Assembly: GCF_015706575.1 (NCBI RefSeq)
Contig: NW_024037059.1
Location: forward strand, 30,452,129-30,516,128
DNA: 64,000 bases
Source: Patiria miniata
Lineage: Eukaryota; Echinodermata; Asteroidea; Valvatida; Asterinidae
Direction: 5' to 3'
The notes below the pieces were generated by a model. The model saw only the letters and a program-made list of their open reading frames with translations. It made no database searches and was not told the DNA's origin. Shown piece after piece: positions 54,713 to 64,000 of this stretch; within the stretch, counting starts at the first letter, position 1, and the number at the start of each line of letters is the position of its first letter. The translations under genes were made by a program, and so were the position numbers.

Positions 54713-55715
54713 CATCTCTTTTACAGCACACCAGACTGGGATACATTTGTATTGACACTGACTAATTGACTGCACACTAACTCATTGGGAGTTAACAATA
54801 AACAGCGGCCGTTTACTGTTCTTCATTACACAGATATATGGCCGATATCTTGATAAGGAAATAATAAAATGAGAGTAGGCCCTGGTGTGAAAATGACAAA
54901 AGACATAGACTCAGATTTCAGGCTTCAATTCAGAAAAGAGAATTCGATTTTTTTTAAAAGCATCATGTTTATAACAAACATACCAACTCGTGCATCACAT
55001 GCACTGAAATGCTAAACATTGATGCAAATCTCATGCATAATTTTCCTGGTAGGCCTATAGGCTACATTTGACATGTTCAAAAACAAAGCGAAACACACAA
55101 AAAGCAAAGACTCGTGCAAAATCCAGCCAAAACGCCAAAACTCACCTACTTTATTTGGATCAACAGTTAGCCACAGTTTCCCACCACAAACGTGAAACTT
55201 CCGTCAAATGTAAAAAAAAAAGAAAAGGATGGCAAAACTACCATCAATTAACTTGCAAGTTGTAAAGTTCTGTAAGCCTAGGTTTATACGTGTACATGTC
55301 AGGCCTCTTCAAGCGATGAATGGTGCAACAACAGCTAATTAATTCACTCCTTTACTCAACACTGGAAAAACCAGTTGCTATTTTTGTCACACAGTACTGT
55401 AAAAATAGCAACGCTATGATAATGATCTTTACTCAAGTTCAATATAGGCCTACACACTAACAATGCTGCAAATGATATTGAAATTCAAGTCCACAGTTCA
55501 AACAGGCAACCTAACTCTGTCTACGGAAGCACAAAATGGACATTGCACAAATATCACCACTGCATGCATTGTTATAACTCCTTTTGCATGTATAACTGTT
55601 AAAAATGCCTACAAATAGGCCTACGATTTTATACTTTGAAAGATATGAAAATGGAAAAAGGAGGGTTGAAAATAAGAACTGAAAGTAGGATCTATTAAGG
55701 TATCCACGATACAAA

Positions 55716-55936
55716 CATGGGCGTCGCGAGGGGAGGGGGGCGCTCCCCCCCCCAAAAAAAAAAACCAAAAAAGAAAAAGAGGCATGAAGTCATAGCAGTG
55801 AAAATTTAATTGGTTGGGGGGGATGTCTCTGCCCCCCACTAAAACTGATCAATCGAGAATATGTTGAGAAATACAAGAGTTTTGGGGGGAAATTATGTTT
55901 TGCCCCCCTCTAGAAAAAATCCTGGTGACGCCTTTG
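55716..55936. mobile_element. CATGGGYGT element, 221 bp, 8-bp duplication GATACAAA
   Basis: CATGGGCGTCGCGAGG at the left, ...CCTGGTGACGCC(TTTG) at the right, flanked on both sides by GATACAAA. Empty sites CCACGATATAAAG lie near 30556 and 47223. It is the same family as 16372-16588 and 62099-62374. Confidence 0.82.
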
Positions 55937-56643
55937 GATACAAAGCTAAAAATTAGGAAAAATACCCTACGTTTCATGCATGCCTACAATAGGAATGACT
56001 GTTACCAGTTGTAGTAGAAAAACTAGCAGATGGTAGGGGTAAGGGGGCTTGGCTTTTTGTTAAATCTTGGCCACAAGAATAGCCCATTATTTAAAGAACA
56101 TCAGAGTCCATCCAAAAATGATCGAGGCCCAAGTAGGAATATTACAATAAAAAAAGAAAAGCAACCCTTAGTAAAGCTAGTCGGACTGCCTGTGAAGTTA
56201 TTCTTTCTGGCATAACATGCTGTCATTGTGAAGAAAACAATATAAGAAGGCCGTTTCCAAATATATGTCAAATGACACATTTCTGGAAATTTCCGTTAGT
56301 AGTTGGTTTGTAATTGGGCAAATCTGTGAATGGATGCGCACAAGCGTTGACACGACACACACACGTGCAAGGTTGCTATCATTCATGGGTTATCATGTGA
56401 CATCACATAGCTGCAATCAGCTGAATGAGAACTCGGCTCGGATGCTGATTTTGGGCGCAATTCAAAATATGACCCAGCAGTTTTTGAATTGAAATTGAGA
56501 TCCTAGAAGATTGATTCTTCTGAATACACAGCATTCACAGAGCTAAAACTTCATCAAGTTTGTTGTTAAGCACCCGTCTTTAAATTTTGAGCACTTGTGT
56601 TGCTTCAAGCAAAAAGAAAATGCACAAATGACTGGTTGGAATG

Positions 56644-56748
56644 GTAAAACTAGCCTCCTGAGATGATCCATGCATCGTTCTTTGTTCCTGAGGTGACACC
56701 CAGGGAGATGGAATGATCCATGGATCACCGAGGGAGGCTAGTTTCACT
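56644..56748. repeat. Unit-boundary foldback
   Basis: AAAACTAGCCTCCTGAGATG at the left and ACCGAGGGAGGCTAGTTTCA at the right; the counterpart of 48119-48222 after the 8.5-kb duplication. Confidence 0.75.
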
Positions 56749-58104
56749 ACAAGTGTGAAGCAGTCAATATTTGTTTTATATCGCCCCACCCACAGACTCT
56801 GCTTGCTTTTGAGAGAAAAATGATTAATTTAATTGAAATCTCATAAAAATGTACTTCTATTTCAGTATGTATTAGTAATTGAAAATTTCCTTCCACGTTT
56901 GCAATACATTATACTACCCCTTCGTGAAATGTTTGACCCTAACTTTGAAGCACGTGGGAACAAAACGCGCAACATGTAAAACCTATAATATGTATACTGT
57001 GCATACAATGCTGTTGCTATGTTGGTTGCTAAGTACATAGTACTTTGTCAGCCTTGAACAGTCTTTTTAGTCATTGTCTTTTTGGCTGCTGTAACGGCCA
57101 AAAAATGGCTCACTAAAAATCCTGGTTCAAATGATTAGGTCGTGATTTACCTTTAGAAACTGGGACAAAGAAGAAAAGGAATCAATGAAACAAAATAAAC
57201 TTCTCAAAAATTTAATTAGTCTCATAACAAAAAAATCCTTCACCTGCAAAAAACAATTTAAATTCTTAAATAAAAAGACCTTTTTCTCAAATACTTCAAA
57301 AGAAATCTAAATCTGGATCAAACAACGAATAAAAAAACTCAAAAAGGAATTTTCCAAGGAGAAAAATAAGCACTTGGATAGAATTTTAGGAGAATAAGAG
57401 AAAAAACTAAGGTTTAAAAAATGGATTGATAGAAAAAAAGTAAACCAAGGGAACCAAAAAAAACCCACATAGCACTATTAGAAAATCACTCTAAAAGCAC
57501 AAAAATGAACTAAAAAAAACAATGAATGGACAAACAGACAACCCAAACAGGGAAACCACTCTCCAGGTAGGAGGAAAATAAAAGACTAAAATGTTAACTT
57601 GTCTCTCTGCTGGTCTGCTGAACTAAATTAAATGAGGGTCTAACATGGGGAAGCTTATATAGGAGGAACATGTTTGCTGAAGTAAACAAACAGGGGGACA
57701 CACTTCCAAGAAAGGGGGGGGGCATCTAAACTTCGACTAAAATGATTTCTTTTCTAAGGGGGGCTACTCTTTTTTAATACACTATGAAAAATCACAAGTG
57801 CAACTTTTGCCCTGCCACATGTGCACGTGGCAAGACAGTAAAAATAGTGAATGCCAGAGACAGAATCTGTGGGTGAGATATAATAATTTGGAAATTTTGA
57901 AACCTTAGGTCCATTAAAATTGAGCACCTTCAATCTGTATATAGATTTAAAAACCACGTGTAGACAATATTAGCCTTAATGAGACAAGACGGACACATCA
58001 GGTGGGTGCTTTGCGGTCTTGGTAAAATTTGGGTAAATACAAAGGGGTTTACCAAGACTAACTAGGTAAGCGCCCTCGAGTTGGGTCCACCATATCTCAA
58101 AGAG

Positions 58105-58231
58105 CATAGAGTACCGAAGTGTGCCGCGTATTCTGGGTGTCGCGCATAGCTAAAGTGTGTGGAGACATCAGCGCACGAACCAGCGCGTGAATCAGAACAA
58201 ATTCAGCTGACGTCAGACTTTGGTACTCTAT
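58105..58231. repeat. Short inverted repeat, counterpart of 49591-49716
   Basis: Same arms and interior; duplicated with unit f. Confidence 0.6.
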
Positions 58232-58569
58232 ACTGACCGGCTGATGAAGGTAATAGGTAAACTCCTGAACAAGACCAGGAACTTGCTTGCCAAATGTAAT
58301 TAAAGGAAGAGTAGATCATTTGCAGCTATCCAAAAAGTAACTGACAAAATTATATTTTATGCATACTTGGTTTAAAGATAGTAATGGCAATAAGGGGCCA
58401 TTCAGAATTGTCAATGTTTTAAAATTTCGACTTTTTTTCCAAATTATTTTGACCCACCCACCCACCCCTAATTTTGATTAATAAAAAACTGAACATGTAC
58501 ATGTACATGCACTGGCATGTGCATATACTTGAACATGAACATGTATACCCATGTACATGTGTGTCTAGT

Positions 58570-58779
58570 TCAGTGACGGCGTGAAGTTGTTGGTCTTCCT
58601 CTTTTGCACTGGTGACCTTCAGTTTTCTTGTGTTTTGCCAGCTGATATGCTGTTGGGAATGACAGGTTGCAGTTTTGGAAGCCACAAAGATGACCGTGGT
58701 TTTGTCGTTTTCTGGATGAGGTGGATGACATGTGACATACGAGGTTGTGCCTGTCACGTGAGGTAGCTGAGAAAAACAT
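58570..58779 (-). CDS. C2H2 zinc-finger-like fragment inside the Harbinger-like element
   Basis: A 69-codon frame contains CGFQNCNLSFPTAYQLAKHK then KTEGH, i.e. C-x4-C-x12-H-x5-H, followed by basic KRGRPTTSRR. The spacing and the F/L core positions fit a C2H2 zinc finger. An upstream RDRHNLVCH stretch may be the tail of another finger. It lies between the element's inverted ends and is absent from the empty paralogous site, so it was carried in by the element. It may be a captured host exon or part of the element's own DNA-binding protein. There is no evidence of a full gene. Confidence 0.45.
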   Translation of the reverse strand: MFFSATSRDRHNLVCHMSSTSSRKRQNHGHLCGFQNCNLSFPTAYQLAKHKKTEGHQCKRGRPTTSRRH

Positions 58780-58785
58780 TCACTC

Positions 58786-58846
58786 GTACCCCCCCCCCCC
58801 CCCCCCCCCCGCCCTGTTTGCAGGGCGGGGGGTACGAGCGAAAGAA
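58786..58846. repeat. Nested palindrome with poly-C and poly-G arms
   Basis: CTCGTACCCCCC... is followed by GCCCTG-TTTG-CAGGGC and GGGGGGTACGAG. The outer and inner stems are both perfect apart from the longer C run. It sits near the middle of the Harbinger-like element. Confidence 0.8.
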
Positions 58847-60128
58847 AAACATCAGGTTTGGGCAGACATCACATCACAGGCTGCGGTCCTCGTAGTCTTG
58901 AAGTCCAGTGGTTGAGTAGTGCAGTTTTTATAGCGATTGGTAATCGACGCCCGCGGCGTGTTATAGAGCCAATCTAGTACACCTGGTACCCTGCTGCCTC
59001 TACACGGCCTAACCGCTACAAACGCCCGGCGTCCAAGTCTACTGAAAAATCACCTCCCTCTCATGCCACAGTGGGTCTATATACACTTACATGACGTACA
59101 TGTACAGTACATACAGGGGACGAAGTTGGAAAAGAAACACGTATCGCGATATCGGAACGCTTGCGCGTAGTTCAGGCAAGTCAAAAGATCTATCTTTCTT
59201 TGTTTTTTTTATCTTTTTTTCCATGGAAAGTGAATTTCGATTTTCAATTATTTAGCTTGACCCACCCACCCACAATTTGGAAAAAAAGATCGAAATTTTA
59301 AAACATTGAAAATTCTGAATGGCCCCTAACTCATCATGGGAAAAACCAGTTGCTATTTTAATCTCACTGTACACGACCGGCACGGACATGTACACTTTTA
59401 TGTACATATCATTATGTAGGCTATAAGCCAACGTCATGTACACTATTCCAGTACCAACAATACAAACGCTATTGATTCAAGTTTAGAGTTCAATGAGGCA
59501 GTCTGTTTGTGTTTACTACGGAAGCACAAAATGGACATTGCACAAATGATTTGTGTGATAGGTTGACGGTTTGTGACCCAAGGAATTAACAAAACATGCA
59601 AAATGTGCAAAGCTTTGAATTGAATATTTACATAGTCACATGCCATTGTGTTTCATATACAGTGAACTTTTACAAAATGAAAATTGGAAAAATTTGCTTC
59701 ATTAAGATTTAAGACATTTGATATTACCTAATATAAAACTTATGGACTTTTCTTATTATTATTACATTACAAACAGTGATGACCATATTTACAACGTTAC
59801 AGTAGTAAATTCAATTTTGTGAGTTGAATAGCGAATTTAAGAAGTTACGGTCCCTTCAATCTTCAAATAGATTTTTTTTATCAAAAACTGTTATACTAAT
59901 CAAGAAACATTCAACCCTTTTCTTTTTCTCAACTTATTATCCATGATTTCTTCCACGATTTCTCTTTCTGACTGTATTGCTGGAGAGTACACCATAGGCC
60001 TACTCACACATTTGTGGGACCGAAAACGCTGTGGGGACAGCAGAAAGTCCCATAATTCGGTCCTAATTTGGCTTACAATAAAAACTTTCCCATAACGTTG
60101 TGTAGGCCAACCATAGAGCTATATTAAA

Positions 60129-61930
60129 CAAGCTGATTTACCCGATCATAGATCGGGTATATAGGGCGTAGTGTTGGGGATGAAAATGTGGGCAGTTAAA
60201 TGTAAATGGGGGATCATTGAGGAGACATGCAGTTATAGAAAAGCAATTTTTTGGTGGTGTGATCTGAGGCAATTTCTGACCACTAAAACCAATTTGAGCA
60301 AAAGATCATCTTTTAAACATCATTTTCGAGCTTGGGGTAATTGAATCAGCTACACGGTATTCTGAGCAATAGAATTTTTGTAGTAGGCTACAATTTTTAT
60401 TCGGGGAAGAAAAAGTGGGGGCGGGGGGATCAAACAATGTCCCCGCTTTAAAATGTGGGGGGGGGGTCCCCCTGTTCCCCACCGATTTACGCACATGATA
60501 ATTATGTACCCTGATAACTGTCTGTAAATGTTCCCGTTGGTCTGTTAAATTGGCATTTTGTGAGGCAGTCGCCGCATTGCCGGGAGAATGTAGTGAAAAG
60601 GTTACCATAGTACACAGGCGAAGGCTGATTGTACAGTTTTGACACGATAATGTATCAAATGTATCATCATAATGTAATCAAACGTGAAGTTGTCATTTGC
60701 AATGAAAATGTTGAGTGTTACCATAAAATTACAAACGGTGTGAATGATGGAGGAAGGTCATAATTAAGTTTCAGTATTGGACTCTTCAACAAACGTAAAC
60801 TTGAACTTCTTACAATTTGCGAGACCGTCTGCGAGGAAAAAGTCGATTCAACTTTTAGTTGGTCAACCATCTATATGTTTAAATCGGCCTCCGAGAAATG
60901 TTCGCTCCTGAAAGGTTCCGAGACCGCGGTCTCCCGCGACGCCAAAATGGCTCCACGTCCATAGAAAAATACGGAGAATTTCTTCCGCCAAATCAAGCAC
61001 TTCAGGTCGTCCTAATTTTTCCGTACGGACCGGCGATCCGTTTTGTCGATTTTTTGTGTGACTGCGTTCAAGATCACAATATTTGAAGCAATGCATCGAC
61101 CCTTCGTTGATCCCAAACAGGCCCCCGAAATTATAACGCGACACTGACTGTGACGTGGCGGGCCGGGCAGCGAACTCACAACGCTCAGCCTTGGTGGAAG
61201 CATAGAGCTAGTGAAAGCATGGAGCTGTAAACACATTATGGAAGCAACAGCACTCTATCACGCGACGTCACATGCTTGTGCTTCAGATAGCGAGCACCGT
61301 AGACTCAACCTCGTTTCCAGGGTGTGGAGCAGGCTGCAGTACGCGTTGCCAGTGACGGTTTTACGCATAGCCGGGAAGTACCACGCAGTGTAGACTTTCG
61401 ATTGGGTCAGACCGCGCTAGGCATACTAATGTGTAGTCCTTCTGAGTATTCGTTGCACTCGGCACAGGGGCGGCAAGCGAAGCATATGAAAGAATAGGGA
61501 CACTTGGTGGCCACGCACCATGGACAAAAAATATTTTACCAAGGTCACCCCATACTAACGTTTGGTGAACACTTTTGCTAAACAGCCGAGTAGAACACGT
61601 AAACGCAACCCCTACGTTGACCTCGCTGACCTCGCACAGTCTAGACACGCAGAAAAAGCCAGCACGGGGGGCGGACAGGCAGTCAACGTGAAAGCGCACA
61701 CGACGGCAAATTCCTGCGCAAAAAGCAGTCACGAAAAATCGACGAAACGGATCGCCGATCCGTACGGGAAAATTAGGACGACCCGAAGTGTCGGACCCGG
61801 CGGAAGACACCCTCCGCATTTTTCCACGGACGTGGAGCGATTTTGGCGCCGCGTGAGCCCGCGGTCTCGGATCCTTTCATGAGCAAACATCGTCTCGGGG
61901 GCGAGTAAACTTCTCTCTTATATATATAGA
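60129..61930. mobile_element. 1.8-kb private insertion with long inverted arms
   Basis: The boundaries are fixed by the uninterrupted unit e copy. The insertion starts CAAGCTGATTTACCCGATCA and ends TATATATATAGA. Its right 1 kb is G+C-rich and bounded by inverse arms at 60885-61075 and 61720-61905 of roughly 190 bp with clear but imperfect identity (shared GGCGATCCGTTT, CCAAAATSGCTCCACGTCC). Two minus-strand open frames (60863-61144 and 61361-61819) cross the arms and show no recognisable domain. The terminal duplication is not clear. The class is unknown. Confidence 0.65.
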
Positions 61931-62098
61931 TTACTAGAGCGCCAACTTCATGTACAAAGTAATGCCTGCTGGGCGCATCCATGTTTGTGCACAAACCTAT
62001 GGAGACCTAGAAATTTTGTACGGCTTTTGTAAATATCTGCGTTTGTATTCCATACCGGTGCATTATCAAAGCCAATACCCCCAAAATGGACACGCATG

Positions 62099-62374
62099 CA
62101 TGGGCGTCGGGAGGGGGGGGCAAGGGGGGGTGCTTCCCCCCCCCCCCCCCCCCCCGGAAAAGCAAAAAAGAAAAAGAAAAAAGGAAGACAAAAAAAAGAG
62201 AGAAAAAGACAAGAAAAAGAGGTGCGAAGTCATAGTGGTGTAAATTTAATGAGTTGGGGGGGGGGGGCAAAATGTCCCTCCCCCTCTAAAACTGATAAAT
62301 CGAGAGAAATACAAGAATTTTTTGGGAAAAATATGTTTTGCCCCCCTCTAGAAAAATTCCTGGCGACGCCCATG
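62099..62374. mobile_element. CATGGGYGT element, 276 bp, 8-bp duplication
   Basis: CATGGGCGTCGGGAGG at the left and CCTGGCGACGCCCATG at the right, flanked by CACGCATG and CACGGATG (7 of 8). The unit e empty site reads GACACGCACGATCAGC at 50852. A long C run and a purine-rich AAAGAAAAAG segment fill the left half. Confidence 0.82.
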
Positions 62375-62672
62375 CACGGATGATCAGCAAATGAGCTAGT
62401 CATTTTGCTATACGCAAACAGCGCAACGCGTGCGCGTATTTGCTACAGATGCTTTTTGCTGTGACGTTTTTTTAACTGTCATGACGTGCTTAAGTTGTTT
62501 GCATATGTTCTACTTGCCCGTTGCATGTAGGGTACAAAATTCAATCTATTTAATTTCATTTTGTTCTACAAACAAGCACATGAATTCATAATATCTGCGC
62601 CCAGGACGGCTTCAAAACGTCTCCGCGCGCAGAATGACGAGTTAGCGCTCTAGTAATTTAATATAGCTCTAT

Positions 62673-63718
62673 GGGGCCAACGCACATGCCGAAATGCATT
62701 GAGGGAGATTAACTGATAACACACCAACGTTACCAGATAATCCAATTTTGAAAGGATTTTACAATCTGGGTAAATATAATTTCAAAAATGTAGCAGATCT
62801 AAATAACCCTGGTTCAACTACAACAGGTAATGTTCTGCGGGGCCTTCATTACTAAGTAAATTGCCATCCTCCATACATATGACCAGCATCGAAATACGCG
62901 CTGTACTCACACACAGATGGGTATATAGGCTAATGCATACACCCTCTACTTTCTGAAACTACAACTCCTAAAAGAAACGGGTACTGAAGTTAACATAATA
63001 TCTGTACACCATGTAAATTTAGTATGTCTGCTTGCTGTAGAACCCAAATATTTCCGATTGTGGAAAAATTTTATGTAGGTACCCATCAAAATAAAAAAGG
63101 GAACAACTTTTGCACTTTGGCACACTGACTCTGTCAGACATCCATTAACAATACATGCTTTTGAGGCGGCTGAGTCGCTTGGCCAGATGGCCTCCGGGGC
63201 GGTCTATTTGCCTGTCACTCACAAAAATTATTCATAAAGTAATTGCACAGCTAGTTGCTGTCAACTCTAGTGAATACTCGAACCAAATTTGAATGAAATT
63301 CTCAAAATTTTACTGTATGTACCTATGCAATATTCATAAACCATTAATCAATCTGAAGGGTTGATCGACTGTATTTTGGATTGTGATTAGGCAGCGCGTT
63401 CGCGTGTGCAACTCGCAGCTAGCTAGCTCTTCTCGCACAGTACTGCGTGCTGATTGGCTAATATGTCATTTGTTTACTGCGTATGCACACGGTTAAATCA
63501 GGTCGCCGCGTGATTGCTAAATGGTTATTCATTACTTCCTGAGCCACTGCGCGCTGTCATTTGCTGTACAGGTAAATGAATTGTTAACATCATAGCTCAT
63601 TAAAGTTTGTCACCTAGCCCGTGCGTACTTATTGTAATGTGTAAGGCAAATCGTTGGATGTAGGTTAGCCCCGTTCAAGTACAGCGGTTAGTTTTTCAGA
63701 GGGCCATAATCAAGCAAA
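62673..63718. other. 3' flank of TRIM copy f
   Basis: It is near-identical in order to 51157-52226 (for example GCTTTTGMGGCGGCTGAGTC and TTTGTCACCTAGCC). No gene is seen. Confidence 0.55.
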
Positions 63719-64000
63719 TCACATCCGCTCAAAGATCTTAACAGAGTGTCGGTCAGCGACAACTACGTCGCCAGTGGGGGTGAATGCCATTTCTAACGGA
63801 TTGTACAACCCATGAGCTACGGTTGCCACGAGTGCACCATTTGAATCGTAACGCTGCACTTCAGAGCTTCCAGTACTTCCGTAATGAACAGCGACATAGA
63901 TGGTCTCATCATCGCACAGGACACCAGTTGGCTTAGCAGCTTTGCCATTTATGAATGTCTTGACACTGAACATCTCTTTACCTTTTAAGTTAACACACTG
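63719..64000 (-). CDS. TRIM copy f: C-terminal NHL part, cut by window end
   Basis: The frame is open to the window edge: QCVNLKGKEMFSVKTFINGK through VLCDDETIYVAVHYGSTGSS to VVVADRHSVKIFERM. It aligns with the last ~93 residues of the intact copies. One Asp of the CDDDETIY motif is missing (in-frame 3-base loss), and EMAF replaces GMAF. Upstream domains lie outside the window, so whether the gene is whole is unknown. The 3' flank is the standard one. Confidence 0.85.
   Translation of the reverse strand, partial: QCVNLKGKEMFSVKTFINGKAAKPTGVLCDDETIYVAVHYGSTGSSEVQRYDSNGALVATVAHGLYNPLEMAFTPTGDVVVADRHSVKIFERM

Larger units (their letters stand above)
47752..56272. repeat. TRIM unit e, first copy of an 8.5-kb tandem duplication
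   Basis: Landmarks recur at a constant offset of about 8522: 47752/56273, 48119/56644, 49780/58305. After 58390 the offset grows by exactly the size of insertions private to the second copy. Confidence 0.85.
58394..59326. mobile_element. Harbinger-like element carrying a zinc-finger fragment, 933 bp
   Basis: TAA|GGGGCCATTCAGAATT at the left and AATTCTGAATGGCCCC|TAA at the right; the ends match over about 50 bp, continuing TCAATGTTTTAAAATTTCGA. The unit e empty site (GGCAATAACTCATC at 49867) proves a 3-bp TAA duplication. The interior holds a C2H2 zinc-finger frame, a CATGTACATG-rich segment, and a poly-C/poly-G palindrome. No transposase is seen. Confidence 0.85.
60113..62672. mobile_element. 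AGAGCTATATTA element of unit f, split by two insertions
   Basis: The left end ATAGAGCTATATTAAA stops at 60128 and resumes TTACTAGAGCGCCAACTT at 61931; the right end ATATAGCTCTAT is at 62672. The unit e counterpart (50667-51156) is uninterrupted, so the insertions at 60129-61930 and 62099-62374 came after the e/f duplication. Confidence 0.78.
56273..64000. repeat. TRIM unit f, second copy of the 8.5-kb tandem duplication (cut)
   Basis: It follows unit e landmark by landmark, with three private insertions (58394-59326, 60129-61930 and 62099-62374). Confidence 0.85.

Noticed and set aside
61361-61819. 152-codon minus-strand frame in the 1.8-kb insertion
   Set aside because: It crosses the inverse arm of the insertion and has no domain; probably chance in G+C-rich DNA.

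Overview
The window looks like nuclear DNA of a marine invertebrate deuterostome, most likely an echinoderm. This is an inference from three things: an intron-rich receptor-type guanylate cyclase, a tandem family of intronless RING/B-box/coiled-coil/NHL (TRIM) genes, and AT-rich intergenic DNA crowded with small DNA transposons. No bacterial-style gene organisation, tRNA, rRNA or CRISPR is visible, and no reverse transcriptase, integrase or LTR was seen.

Layout. Positions 1-32614 and 32615-64000 are two copies of one large tandem duplication; position 1 aligns with 32615. Each copy carries, on the plus strand, a decayed exon resembling the extracellular part of a natriuretic-peptide-receptor-type guanylate cyclase, then exons A-D for the second half of the cyclase catalytic domain. 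The terminal exon E follows in copy 1 at 31566-31655; in copy 2 it would lie beyond the window. Transmembrane, kinase-homology and N-terminal cyclase exons are missing from both copies, so the units look like partial gene copies. Intron B-C holds a CACAAGT minisatellite.

The very long intron D-E is filled with TRIM-NHL copies on the minus strand. Copy 1 has an NHL fragment at 9854, a copy lacking NHL at 13801-14940, a copy with one frameshift at 19915-21836, and an intact 643-residue gene at 27125-29056. Copy 2 has intact 639-residue genes at 42721-44640 and 52227-54146, and a copy cut by the window end at 63719. Each TRIM unit brings the same flanks: a hAT-like element just upstream of the ATG, a long conserved 3' flank, and a foldback repeat at the unit boundary. 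Units e and f (47752 onward and 56273 onward) are a younger tandem duplication of about 8.5 kb.

Because the units are paralogous, many insertions have an empty counterpart in the same window, so target-site duplications can be read directly. These show Harbinger-like elements with TTA/TAA duplications, hAT-like elements with 8-bp duplications, TTAA-flanked elements, and an unusual hairpin-ended element with six 145-bp core repeats. One Harbinger-like element carries a C2H2 zinc-finger fragment. Functionally, the window reads as a rapidly duplicating ubiquitin-ligase cluster nested antisense in the remains of a duplicated guanylate cyclase gene.
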